A stretch of 64,000 bases of DNA from Albula goreensis. Lineage: Eukaryota > Chordata > Actinopteri > Albuliformes > Albulidae. Within the stretch, counting starts at the first letter, position 1; each line of letters opens with the position of its first letter. The stretch lies in the NCBI GenBank assembly GCA_022829145.1, contig CM040747.1, positions 38,270,052 through 38,334,051 of the forward strand. Direction: 5' to 3'. The translations under genes and the position numbers were made by a program. The notes under the pieces were generated by a model. The model was given only the letters and a program-made list of their open reading frames with translations. It searched no databases and had not been told where the DNA came from. Positions 37,301-46,055 of the stretch are shown piece after piece.

Positions 37301-40300
37301 GACTTTAATGGCCAGCTGACTGAGAGGACTTGTATTGGGGCTTAGCTCTTGGGATAGAAAGGCCTTATATTGGAGGGAATTTGGTTTGCTTGTTTTTAGA
37401 TGAATCCAGAATTTTAATGCTCTTTTCTGAATATTAATAATCAAAGGGTAATGGCTTAATTCTGCTCTGCATGCATTGTTTGGTGTGTTTCGGTGGACCT
37501 GGAGTATATTTTTGTAAAATTCAGCAAGCAGGATTTCCACTGGGTTTTTGTCCCATTGTGAGTAGTCTGGATGGCTAAGTGGACCCCATACCTCACAGCA
37601 CAATACAGTACAATTGGCTGTAAGATACTGTAAATTATTTTTAACCAGATTTTTATGAGTAATTTAATATTGTAAAATTTTCTTTTTGTGGCATAGAATG
37701 CTCTTTTGGCTTTGTCTTTTAGTGCATTCACTGCTAAGTTAAAGCTCCCCGATGCATTGCTTTTCTAGAATATCATTATTTTGGTCTTTTTAAGTTTACT
37801 GCCAGGGCTCAGGACTGGCTGAATTTTTCTAAGATGGCCAGGTTCTGGTGTAGCTCTTGTTCTGTGGGCGACAGCAGGACCTTGTCCCGAAAGAAATGCA
37901 CTTTGTGTTGTAAATCGCTCTGGATAAGAGCATCTGCCAAATGCCTGTAATGTAATGTAATATAACCAGGTCATCTGCATATAATAAAAATGTAAGTAAG
38001 TCCAGGAGCTGCAGAATGTTCCAACATTGTGTCCAATTCATGAATGTAAATGTTAAATAACGTTGAACTCAAGCTGCAACCCTGTCTCATCCCACGACCC
38101 TGAGTGAAGAATTCTGTTCTTTGTCAGTTTTCACTGCACATTTGTTTTGTAAATACATTTGTTAGAAAATAATGGAGCAAAATGTTCAAAGATTACATGG
38201 TCTGGTCAACATTTATACAGTTTAAAGGAATTACATAAGCATGTGATGGCTCATATATGGTAATGGGGAACCCTACAGTTCCGCAGACAGCAGGTAACAG
38301 GTTGTTAACAGGAGGCGCCATTTGGCCCTGGTTGGATGCTGCAACATCCCTTTGTAATTCTAATGCACATTCTCAAACACTGTGCTGCTCTCTAGAACTG
38401 CCTCCCAACAGTGTGTACTTGCGTACACTAGCGTGTGTGTGTGTTCTCTTCACACGCTGGGTTGGTGTATTTTTATATTGTGTGTGTGTTCTCTCCACAG
38501 GCTGGGTTGGTGTATATTTACAGTGTGTGTGTGTTCTCTCAACAGACTGGGTTGGTGTATATTTATAGTGTGTGTGTGTGTGTTCTCTCCACAGGCTGGG
38601 TTGCTGTAATCTCACAGAGGGCTGCTGTGATGATCTGACCTCAGTCCTGCGTTCTCCCCACTCAGAGCTGAGAGATCTGGAGCTCAGAGACAACGAGCTG
38701 CAGAATTCAGGAGTGAGAGCACTCTCTACTGGACTGGAGCACCCAGTCTGTAAACTGCAGAGACTGGGGTGAGTAACACACACAAACCCCCTCTTTCATG
38801 AAGGGATCAAATGTGACTAAATATCCCACGAATATTAATGACTCAGACTAAAGCTTTCTGTTCACTTTTCACAGTCAATCTGTGATGTTAAAATGTGTAT
38901 TTTTCCAATAGCAATTTCAGTGTTCACAAGGGAATAAAATACTGAATTGTTACTTTTGAAAATTATTCATTCAGTGTTACAATATTAATTGCATACCTTC
39001 AATTATAGAAAACAAAGAAATAAATGGGTCAGTCCCACTCATTAAAATAATGATAATAAGATGTATACGACTAATTCCACAGCCCTGTCATTTTACATTC
39101 AGATTCTGTAAGGTGTGTTTGTCCAGAGCTGGTCTCCTTCTCTCTGCAGGCTGTCAGGCTGTCGAGTCACAGAGAGAGGTTGTGATTCTCTGGCTTCAGC
39201 TCTGCGTTCAAACCCCTCACACCTGAGAGAGCTGGATCTGAGCTACAATCACCCAGGAGACTCAGGAGTGAGAGCGCTCTCTGCTGCTAAACTGGACACA
39301 CTTACACTGCTGTAAGTACAGAGAGTTTCCACACTGCACCTCATAGACACACTGCTGTAAGTACAGAGAGTTTCCACACTGCACCTCATAGACACACTGC
39401 TGTAAGTACAGAGAGTTTCCACACTGTGTGTCACTCAGTCACTGTCTGTTCTGCTGTTCCTACAGTGTGGACCATGGAGGAGAGAGCAGGAACAAACCAG
39501 GACTCAGGAAATGTGAGTCTGTCAGCACTCAACACTCACTCCCTCCATTTCCTCTCCTCCCTCTCTCCCTCTTTCTTTCACATCTATTTTCAACTCATTT
39601 TTTCCAGTCCCTCTCTTCATCATTCTCTCTTTTACGCTCAGACAGAAGTCTGTCCATACATACAGCACTGTGTGTGTGTGTGTGTGTATGTGTGTTTCTA
39701 ATGCTCACCGAGTTAAGATTTTGTTTGTTTGCAGATGGTGTTTACAAACATTCACCCAGATTTAGACACCTACACATAAACACAAACAACCCCACACACT
39801 CCAAACACACACATGAACACACTCACACAGAGGTGCACACACATACAAACACAACCCTGTTTCTCTCTTTCTCTCACACACACTCAGTCACACATAATGA
39901 GGTGAATATTAATAATGATAATTAATCTCATTAATGTCTTTGGTTTGCAGATGGCTGTCAGCTCACACTGGATCCAAACACAGCACACAGATACCTGTCT
40001 CTGGGGAACAGGAAGGTGACACACACAGAGAGAGAGCAGCAGCCATATCCTGATCATCCAGAGAGATTTGACTGGAGGCCCCAGGTTTTGTGCAGAGAGA
40101 GTCTGTCTGAACGCTGCTGTTACTGGGAGGCTGAGTGGAGTGAGTCTGAAGGGGGAGGGGTTTCTATATCAGTGACATATAAAGGAATCAGCAGGAAAGG
40201 AGAGGGTGATGACTGTGTGTTTGGAGGGAATAAAAACTCCTGGAGTCTGGACTGCTCTAAATGCAGTTACTCTGTCTGTCACGATAAGAATCAAACAGAC

Positions 40301-40528
40301 ATACCTGCCCCCCCCTCCCCCTACCGTGGAGTAGGAGTGTGTGTGTACAGAGTAGGAGTGTGTGTGGACCGTCTGGCCGGCACTCTGTCCTTCTACAGCA
40401 TCTCTGACTCTGACACACTGACCCTCCTGCACAGATTCCACACCAACTTCACTGAACACACACCCCTCTGTGCTGGGTTTGGAGTGTATGGATCTAACAC
40501 CTCAGTGTCCCTGTGCCAACTGGAGTAG
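19357..40528 (+). CDS. FISNA-NACHT-LRR-B30.2 NLR gene (NLRC3-like fish family)
   Basis: Proposed exons: 19357-19378 (tentative), 19989-20084, 20709-22542, 28083-28256, 30826-30999, 38595-38768, 39150-39311, 39466-39512 and 39951-40528. All junctions are GT-AG, phases match at each, and the total of 3,261 nt is a multiple of three (about 1,086 aa). The order is FISNA, NACHT ATPase, winged-helix/HD2 region, four LRR modules and a C-terminal PRY-SPRY (B30.2) domain, as in the expanded fish NLR-C family of cytosolic immune sensors. Walker A and B are intact and there is no internal stop, so it looks functional. Introns are swollen by transposons. If the first tiny exon is wrong, translation could start at M 20720. 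A polyadenylation signal lies at 41428. Confidence 0.85.
19379..19988 (+). other. Proposed first intron of the NLR gene
   Basis: No feature is recognised in these 610 bases. They contain short AT-rich runs only. If the tentative first exon is wrong, this is simply upstream sequence. Confidence 0.4.
19989..20084 (+). CDS. NLR exon encoding a short N-terminal peptide
   Basis: A 96-nt open stretch lies between acceptor TGATCAG and donor GTAAGT. In the frame set by the next exon it reads [19 protein letters not shown] and then [11 protein letters not shown]: a proline-rich start followed by an amphipathic stretch with aromatic residues. The one-nucleotide carry-over completes an Ala codon at the start of the FISNA exon. 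No death-fold domain is visible. The short intron to 20708 (about 620 bp) holds nothing recognisable. Confidence 0.65.
20709..22542 (+). CDS. NLR exon: FISNA and NACHT nucleotide-binding domains
   Basis: One open 1,834-nt exon bounded by TTATCAG and GTGAGT. Counting from M 20720 (608-aa frame), the FISNA domain spans about residues 25-95, with the family signature [21 protein letters not shown] follows with Walker A GIAGIGKT at 108-115 and Walker [11 protein letters not shown] at 179-188, then the winged-helix and HD2 regions with [16 protein letters not shown] near 420. The exon ends in NCRKAR, the usual join to LRR exons in fish NLRs. NACHT proteins bind ATP to oligomerise after sensing. 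No frameshift or missing catalytic residue is seen. Confidence 0.95.
22543..28082 (+). other. NLR intron after the NACHT exon
   Basis: A 5.5-kb intron. At 23028-23444 a 138-codon minus-strand open frame has no recognised domain and may be degraded repeat. The rest is AT-rich with no clear gene. The last 200 bp (about 27868-28020) are a block that recurs at 28937-29080 and 30616-30757. Confidence 0.6.
28083..28256 (+). CDS. NLR LRR exon 1
   Basis: A 174-nt exon between TTTCAG and GTGAGT, phase 2 to 2, encodes a leucine-rich repeat module: [18 protein letters not shown], then [19 protein letters not shown] and a [14 protein letters not shown] tail. One-module 174-nt LRR exons are typical of fish NLRs. 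It is nearly identical to LRR exon 2. Confidence 0.93.
28257..30825 (+). repeat. Intron with tandem copies of the LRR-exon unit, one lacking its exon
   Basis: About 28262-29080 matches 29955-30757. The block 28937-29080 is the pre-exon sequence seen before LRR1 and LRR2, but it runs straight into post-exon sequence (29081-29190, matching 31060-31180), with the LRR exon absent. The stretch 29200-29950 holds no recognised feature apart from short meaningless open frames. Confidence 0.75.
30826..30999 (+). CDS. NLR LRR exon 2
   Basis: A 174-nt exon between CTTTCAG and GTGAGT encodes [18 protein letters not shown] and a second LRR module with the same [16 protein letters not shown] core. It differs from LRR exon 1 at only a few positions, so it arose by recent tandem duplication. 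Phases match those of its neighbours. Confidence 0.93.
31000..31947 (+). other. NLR intron between LRR2 and the CR1 insertion
   Basis: About 31060-31180 is the post-exon block shared with 29081-29190. The rest has no recognised feature. Confidence 0.5.
32075..34825 (-). pseudogene. CR1 ORF2: endonuclease and reverse transcriptase, broken
   Basis: The AP-type endonuclease starts at 34825 ([14 protein letters not shown], then VGITETWL and VMGDF). A frameshift passes to 34332-34009, with SDHSAVTF near its end. The reverse transcriptase spans 33997-32745, with [19 protein letters not shown] and the catalytic FADDTKL. The C-terminal pieces (32726-32075) carry LGVIVD and the [10 protein letters not shown] end typical of CR1-like elements. 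At least three breaks, including a hairpin at 33989-34036, make it non-functional. Confidence 0.85.
33989..34036. repeat. Perfect 19-bp inverted repeat inside CR1 ORF2
   Basis: Left arm 33989-34007 and right arm 34018-34036 are exact reverse complements around a 10-nt loop. The duplication lies at the break between endonuclease and reverse-transcriptase frames and replaces part of the coding link between them. Confidence 0.9.
34967..35917 (-). pseudogene. CR1 ORF1: zinc-finger-like motif and SGNH esterase-like domain, frameshifted
   Basis: Three minus-strand pieces. The first (35720-35917) has CESC and CDRC pairs followed by a short coiled-coil-like stretch. The second (35284-35712) has basic residues and then [12 protein letters not shown], the GDS block of SGNH/GDSL hydrolases. 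The third (34967-35425, another frame) has [10 protein letters not shown] (the GxND block) and DGLHLNRRG (the Asp-x-x-His block). An ORF1 esterase is known in CR1-clade elements and is thought to aid retrotransposition. Two frameshifts break this copy. Confidence 0.8.
36577..36611 (+). other. Fragment matching the Ig V promoter block
   Basis: GAAGACACTTTGCATTGG, then a nine-base interruption and CAGCACAT, match the block just after the octamer in the V promoters (for example 3835-3860). The octamer itself is absent. The fragment lies at the join between the CR1 and the next LINE. Confidence 0.55.
36612..38150 (-). mobile_element. 5'-truncated second LINE, reverse transcriptase relic
   Basis: Minus-strand coding pieces include [19 protein letters not shown] (about 38110-38040), [10 protein letters not shown] at 38000-37960, [27 protein letters not shown], and a C-terminal part with the [19 protein letters not shown] zinc-knuckle-like motif (near 36960). 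The 3' end lies near 36612, followed on the plus strand by a TGCTTTATTGGCACGACATG motif common at the ends of such fish elements. Several frameshifts make it a relic. Clade not assigned. Confidence 0.75.
37881..37962 (+). mobile_element. L2-like LINE/SINE 3' tail nested in the second LINE
   Basis: CGCTCTGGATAAGAGCATCT followed by TGTAA repeats is the conserved 3' tail of L2-type fish elements and SINEs that use them. It interrupts the reverse transcriptase of the host LINE just after its YADD motif, and the host frame resumes at LLSPTEQ. Confidence 0.75.
38431..38600 (+). repeat. Tandem copies of the LRR3 splice acceptor
   Basis: A unit of about 45 bp, consisting of a GT run, TTCTCTCCACAG and GCTGGGTTG, is present about four times. 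The last copy is the true acceptor at 38594. Two earlier copies keep an AG (38500, CTCTCCACAG, and 38545, CTCTCAACAG). Their use would add 94 or 49 nt, both of which shift the frame. Confidence 0.85.
38595..38768 (+). CDS. NLR LRR exon 3
   Basis: A 174-nt exon between CTCCACAG and GTGAGT encodes [18 protein letters not shown], then [19 protein letters not shown] and a final [14 protein letters not shown]. It is more diverged from LRR1 and LRR2 than they are from each other. Phase 2 to 2, consistent with its neighbours. Confidence 0.92.
39150..39311 (+). CDS. NLR LRR exon 4
   Basis: A 162-nt exon between CTCTGCAG and GTAAGT encodes [18 protein letters not shown], then [19 protein letters not shown] and a shortened end [10 protein letters not shown]. 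The shorter final module is normal for the last LRR before B30.2. The donor at 39312 is the first of three tandem copies. Confidence 0.9.
39303..39421 (+). repeat. Tandem copies of the LRR4 splice donor (45-bp unit)
   Basis: CTGCT|GTAAGTACAGAG recurs with GT at 39312, 39357 and 39402, spaced exactly 45 bp. Only the first keeps the frame open. Using the second or third would read TAA just past the first donor and end the protein before B30.2. Confidence 0.9.
39466..39512 (+). CDS. NLR linker exon between LRR and B30.2
   Basis: A 47-nt exon between CCTACAG and GTGAGT encodes [15 protein letters not shown], the short charged linker usual in fish LRR-B30.2 NLRs. Phase 2 to 1, consistent with both neighbours. 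Confidence 0.85.
39951..40528 (+). CDS. NLR terminal exon: PRY-SPRY (B30.2) domain
   Basis: A 578-nt exon after GGTTTGCAG ends at TAG (40526-40528) and encodes about 191 aa. The PRY part has [17 protein letters not shown]. The SPRY part has [63 protein letters not shown], and a terminal [18 protein letters not shown]. All core B30.2 blocks are present. This domain binds ligands in TRIM and fish NLR proteins. The last about 66 nt of coding sequence recur three more times after the stop. Confidence 0.93.
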
Positions 40529-40840
40529 AGTCTCACACACACACACACACACACCTCTGTACTGGGTTTAGAGTGTATGGATGTAACACCTCAGTGTCCC
40601 TGTGCCAACTGGAGTAGGGTCTCACACACACACGCACACACACACACACGCATGCACACACACACCCCTCTGTGCTGGGTTTAGAGTGTATGGATCTAAC
40701 ACCTCAGTGTCCCTGTGCCAACTGGATTAGAGACCACACACACAGACACACACACACACACACCCCTCTGTGCTGGGTTTACAGTGTGTGGGTATAACAC
40801 CTCAGTGTCCATGTGCTAGCTGGAGTAGAATCTCACACAC
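40463..40840 (+). repeat. Four tandem copies of the NLR stop-codon region
   Basis: The segment from CCCCTCTGTGCTGGGTTTG to the stop and following (CA)n is repeated at about 40553, 40665 and 40763, roughly 100 bp apart. The later copies differ slightly (for example, GATTAG for GAGTAG). They lie in the 3' UTR. Confidence 0.9.
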
Positions 40841-41180
40841 ACACTCTCTCTCTCACACACACTCTCACACACACACACCATACACTGTAAAATACATGCA
40901 CACACACACACACACTCTCACGCTCAGTCTCAGATGTATCAACACACTCACACCTGAACTGCGACACACAAACACACTGATACACCTGCAAAAACAGAAG
41001 AAAAAGACTTTGCAGTTGCCATTTCCACCCACACAAACACACACACACACACATACATGCACTCTCTTACACACACTCACCTATACATACATAGACACAC
41101 TCACACACCAAAAATGCATGTTCACTCACAAATACAAACATACACACACACACATAACATGCACACACACTGACATAAAT
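40841..41180. repeat. CA-rich low-complexity 3' UTR
   Basis: Interrupted CACA runs with CTCTC and ATACA variants. Open frames across it are compositional artefacts. Confidence 0.85.
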
Positions 41181-41427
41181 ATAAACCCAACCAAATTCTG
41201 TTTCATAGCTCATATAAAAACAGTATTGTATGTATTTTTGTAACATATGTGCCTGTGGAAACACACACAGATTTGTACATAGATACACTAGGTAGGAGTA
41301 GAGGTAGGAGAGAGACACAGTTTCAGATGTCTCCAGTTTACCTCAGTACAAGTTCAATCCTGTATATTACAATATGGCTTTTTATCAGGTTCATTTGAAG
41401 AACTATAGTGTAATCATGTTTTATTAC

Positions 41428-41433
41428 AATAAA
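41428..41433 (+). other. Probable polyadenylation signal of the NLR gene
   Basis: AATAAA lies about 900 bp after the B30.2 stop. It is the first good signal past the CA-rich stretch. Confidence 0.5.
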
Positions 41434-41477
41434 ATTATTAATGTTAAAGCTGTGTGTATGCCATTTTTTTGATGTAA

Positions 41478-41722
41478 GACATGAATATCACACACAACCC
41501 CCTGAACCTAACACCAACTGTACCACAGAGAAACAGCCCTGACCGATCGAGCCTATCCCAGCATGAAGTGGGCAAGGGGCAGGGAGACACTCTGGACAGA
41601 TGAGCACTTCCAAAACCCAGGCAAACACATGCAAGCCCAACACAGGGACTGCTGCCCATTGTGCCTGCCCACTGAAACTGTGAGGCCACAGTGCTAACCG
41701 CTGAGCCACCATGCTGCCTGCA
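41478..41722 (-). repeat. Dispersed fish repeat with GTGGCTCAGCGGTTAGC core
   Basis: Read on the minus strand, it opens GGCAGCATGGTGGCTCAGCG and continues with AGCACTGTGGCCTCACAG, a core seen in many fish interspersed repeats. The class is not certain. It has no coding content. Confidence 0.6.
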
Positions 41723-42788
41723 AATGGTACAGCTCAGTATATATTTCATAGTCTTGTGTCTCATTTGCAACCCTGAAATGCATGAATTAAACATGTGAGT
41801 TAATCTGACAAACATGTCAGTAGTGTAGTGTCATGGTTATGTTGCAGCAGGTCAAACTTAGTGATACAGGGTTTGATTCTCAGGTAATCACTGCTGTTGT
41901 ATCCTTAAGTAAGGCATGTGACCCCGATTGCTCCAATAAACATCCATCTCAGAAGAGACTGGTCCATAGAGAAGATGGAGGGTGCTCCTCCCCTGTTTTT
42001 GAGAGGAAAGAGGAAGAGAATAACATAAAAATATATTTGAAATGTAATGTTGGAAGACCTCGCTGTCATTAATAAAAATCACTTTTAAATAAATAAAAAC
42101 CCCTTGGGTACAATAATCCTTTATTTCAACTCTGAAAAATCAAAATGCCTCAAAAGTGACCCCTGAGTCCTTCAGGTGAGGAACAACACTTCTTGTCTTT
42201 CATAGGAACAGGGGCAGTCAGAATAACTCAATGCATTCCATTTTTTCTTTCTCAGCCTGTGATTGGCCAGTAAACATAATTTGGTGATTCAAGGGAGGTG
42301 ATCATTCTGTCGCCATTTTCATTGTGTTTGTCCAACCACAGGCAAAACTTCTCTGAGAAGACTCTGACTCTGTTTCAAATCAACTGCCTACCTTTTGTCA
42401 GTGGGAATCAAAAGACGAAACTGATCGTAGATCAGTGGTTTTACTTAGAGATGCTTCAACAAGCTGTGAAAAGACACTTGTCATTTTGTCCAGTGCTGAT
42501 AGGAAAAAAAGGGAGAGATTCACATAGAAAACTGACAGTGGTGTTAATTAAAACTTTACATTGTTTGAGGTAGTTTACCATTGTTCTCTCAATTTTCTCA
42601 GACTGTCCTTAACCATTCTATATCAAGCAGACCGCAGAGTCGCCTAAATTCAAAACGCATACGGGTGGCATAAAAAGTGAATTATGTCCATTAGAAGTAT
42701 TTCATGTTTTCTTTTAGATTCAGGTTTTTTTCTAGATGCATCCAGATATCTATAAGTAGTTTGAATATTTGTTATCCATCATGATGGA

Positions 42789-43133
42789 GAGAGTCCATCA
42801 GAGAGTGATCCACTTAGAGTGACTCACCAGAGAGTGATCCACCAAGAGTGATCCACTGAGAGTGACTCACCAGAGAGTGATCCACTGAGAGTGACTCACC
42901 AGGGAGTGATCCACAGAGAGTGACTTACCAGAGAGTGATCCACTGAGAGTGACTCACCAGAGAGTGATCCACAGAGAGTGACTTACCAGAGAGTGATCCA
43001 CAGAGAGTGACTTACCAGAGAGTGATCCACTGAGAGTGACTCACCAGAGAGTGATCCACAGAGAGTGACTTACCAGAGAGTGATCCACAGAGAGTGACTT
43101 ACCAGAGAGTGATCCACTGAGAGTGATCCACCA
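42789..43133. repeat. 29-bp minisatellite
   Basis: About a dozen copies of GAGAGTGATCCACTGAGAGT followed by GACTCACCA. Variants include ACAGAGAGTGACTTACC. It directly precedes the hAT relic. There is no spacer structure as in a CRISPR array. Confidence 0.9.
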
Positions 43134-43139
43134 GACTCT

Positions 43140-44015
43140 GCAGCAGGTGATGGGCGGACGCTCTTGCGTAGCATCAATGTTGAATTTATACTTTGCATGG
43201 AGATCATTGCACCTGTCTTCACTGAGACTGCTATTGCTTCTGCCACACTCCAGCGAAAGGATCTCGATCTGTCAGTGTCATACACCGTAGTGGAAGGGGT
43301 GATAGAAAGGCTGACAGCACTGAGGAAAGATGGAGAATTCAAGGTCCTCTTTTCAAAAGCCACAGAGCAAGCAGAAGCAGCTGGCATTGAGGTCCATGAT
43401 GAAATACCTGGATAAGTAAGATGCAGAAAGGTACCCCAAAGATTCAAGTTCAGCTCCCAGTTTGCTACAGAGAACCACCAAGCCCAGAACCTGGAGGAGC
43501 ACCACCAGGGAAAGGTGGTCTTACCTTTCTAGACACTCTCTCTCAGGAACTAGACAGAAGATGACACTCCAACAGGGTCAATCCTATCAGGTCTTCACTG
43601 TCTTACCATCTCAAGCCATTGGAACGACATGCCAAATGACAGAGCTGCTCAATCTAATACAGATGTGTGCGAGTTTTATGACATGGAGGAAGAAAATGTT
43701 CCACTCATCCTATGCTCTCCCAGCCAGCACGCTGAGGTGCCTTAAAGACCATGAAGTGGACACAGTTTTCCCTGCCCTGACGAAGCTCCTCAAAACATAC
43801 GGCACGTTACCGGTGAAAAGCGCTGCAGTAGAGTGCTCATTCTCTAAAGTGAAAATAATGGAGACCCAGCTCAGAAACAGATGTGGGGAAGGCAGGCTCT
43901 CAGATCTGCTGCTGCTGTCCATTGAGAGGGACGTCCCCATTGACCATGAAGAAGTCATTCACATTCACAAACACATGGCCAGAAGAAGAATTCTGCTGTG
44001 GGGGGAGTTATAATT
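43140..44015 (+). pseudogene. hAT transposase relic (C-terminal half)
   Basis: A first frame (43164-43415) contains LQRKDLDLSVSYTVVEGVIE and LTALRKDGEF, like the central part of ZMYM1/hAT-type transposases. A second frame (43462-44013) ends with VFPALTKLLKTYGTLPVKSA and AVECSFSKVKIMETQLRNR, then GRLSDLLLLSIERDV, the hAT C-terminal dimerisation region. The frame is broken between them and the N-terminal half is absent. Non-functional. Confidence 0.75.
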
Positions 44016-44099
44016 GCAAGAAGATGTTTTATCCTGGAACTGTGATTATTGATGAAATAAATCATTTGGGTTTGTTTTAAAGTATGTAACTAGTGGATG

Positions 44100-44690
44100 G
44101 GGATGCAAACTGCCTGAATGTATGGATTATTGTCATTATTGATTGATTAATTAATTAATTTAGCTCAGGACGAGGCTAACGCTATTTAAGAGCCTGAGTT
44201 GCTCTCATTTGGTGTAGGCTAAGCAGAGAATTGTTGAGGTAGCCTGTAAAAGGAGAGACATGTCTGTGTCCCCCCCTACCCGTTGTAAATAGTTGTTTAT
44301 TTCTTTTGTTGCCACCTGTTTCTGCTTGTCGTCCTGTAACATTTTGAATGAACCAAAACATTTTCATGCTAATTAACAGACCAATCTCTGTGTGTCTCAT
44401 AGTCAAACACAGGGAGTGATTCAGACTCAGAATCTCTATGTGAAATTAAAGTGAAAGACTGTATCACTGTCAGTGTTTCCCTGTATCACAGTGATCAGTT
44501 CCTTTCTCAGCATTTCACACTGTAGTTATGATATGAGCACAGTGAAGAGCCTTCTGTTGGCAATGGGATCACTGGGATGTTTCACCTCTCATATTACTGA
44601 CAGATTAAATCAAGAGCAGCTCTGAGCGTCTCTGTTTGACATTTCCTTTTCACAATTTTTTATTTAGTTCTGTACTTGTCCCCATTTTCA
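44100..44690. other. Intergenic, no gene seen
   Basis: AT-rich sequence between the hAT relic and the right-arm Ig flank. Nothing is recognised beyond short meaningless frames. Confidence 0.5.
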
Positions 44691-44699
44691 ACACCCAAT

Positions 44700-45240
44700 C
44701 ATATTTATAGGGCATATTTATGTGTGACAGCCCTGGTGAGAACAGCTCAGATCAGAATTTGATACCGAACTGTCGCTTCCTCTCTGTTATTGCAGTGTTA
44801 TAACACCAGGTGAGAGATGGTGTTCCGACTCCCTCCTGTGGTCACTGTGTGTAATGTCAGCTACTGTGAAGTGATTTAAATGAAAGTTCTCCAGACTGAG
44901 TGACTCCACAGGCAGACTCATGAAATGTGAATGAACTTATGTTTACTTTTTATGTTTGGAACTGGAGACTGTGGGCTGTGACAGAGAGAGAGTTCAACAG
45001 CAGCACCAGGACAGCAGCAGAGGTGTCAGTCGCTCTGGTTTTACATAGAGTCACAGTTCACTTCACACATTAAGGTTTACAGAAATTACAATCATGGCAT
45101 TGCAGGGTGGTTTAGAAGACCCTGCTGCTTAAAAGAGAGAGCACTATGACTGCATCTGCACTGGCTGTATAAGTGAGGTGCAGATTCACTTCTGAGCTCA
45201 TTTTTGGGGCTCATTGTTGGCTTTTCATAAGTATCCTGAT
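44700..45240 (-). other. Ghost V unit: V flanks without a V gene
   Basis: About 44.95-45.24 kb mirrors the sequence upstream of V1 (3500-3780). About 44.70-44.93 kb resembles the downstream flank of V genes (compare 54.48-54.62 and 57.1-57.2 kb). No octamer, leader or V exon lies between them. Confidence 0.45.
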
Positions 45241-45249
45241 AAACATTTT

Positions 45250-46027
45250 TTTGTCTCCATGGAAGACATTTAAAAGATTTAATGTGTCAAAATGTGACAT
45301 TACACACTGCCTAAGTGATCAGAGGATTATAAAGATCGCACACTAATCATAAAGTTATCATATTTAATTCCATTTTCTCATTCATAGAGCAACTCTAGAA
45401 GGCGCTTTATCACTTTTTTTCCAGTGGAAGGGCACTTTAGAGGACATTTTATCACATTTTCTCATTCATAGGGCAGCTCTATGGGGCACTTCATCATGTT
45501 TTCTCACACATAGGGGCACCCAGTAGGGCACTTTCATAACATGTTTTTAAGCAGAAGGGTACCGGGGTGGGGGGGTGATTACACAGTGTCTCCTGTGAGA
45601 GCAGATCTCCCAAAATGAAGAGAGAGCCTCCATCTCTGATCAGCACTATGGGCAGTTATGTAATTCCTCTGGACTGTCCTGCACAGGGGGTTCACTGCTA
45701 CTCTTTCCACAGATATGTACAACTACAATACATTATAAATATTATTAATATGATACAAAATAGCATTCAACTGATTGACCAAGCAAATTGTATTCATTGT
45801 CATTTGACTTTGAAATAACTGTCATTCCCTCTCAAGGCTTGGATATCCTGACCTTAAATTCAGTCTCAGTATATTTGTGTATTAGATGTATGAGGGTTTA
45901 TTGAACCAGTGAAGCTCAGTGTGCTGGAGCAGAACCTCTCAGTGTCCCGGGTCAGTGCCTCCCCCCTCAGCACCTGCAGTAGGTCCCAGCTGCAGCAGTG
46001 CAGTCTCTGTGCAGTCTGACTGAGGGA
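45250..46027 (-). other. Downstream flank of V4
   Basis: No gene is seen. The portion 45600-46027 is homologous to the flank of V6 at 56.97-57.57 kb. Confidence 0.6.
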
Positions 46028-46055
46028 GGTTTTTGTACGGCTCTCTATCACTGTG
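46028..46055 (-). other. 12-RSS of V4
   Basis: In V orientation: heptamer CACAGTG, a 12-nt spacer and nonamer ACAAAAACC. All are intact. Confidence 0.95.

Noticed and set aside
40770-41243. His/Thr-rich open frames after the NLR gene
   Set aside because: They follow CA repeats in the 3' UTR.
42789-43133. Regular repeats that could suggest a CRISPR array
   Set aside because: The units abut directly with no unique spacers, and the genome is vertebrate. It is a minisatellite.
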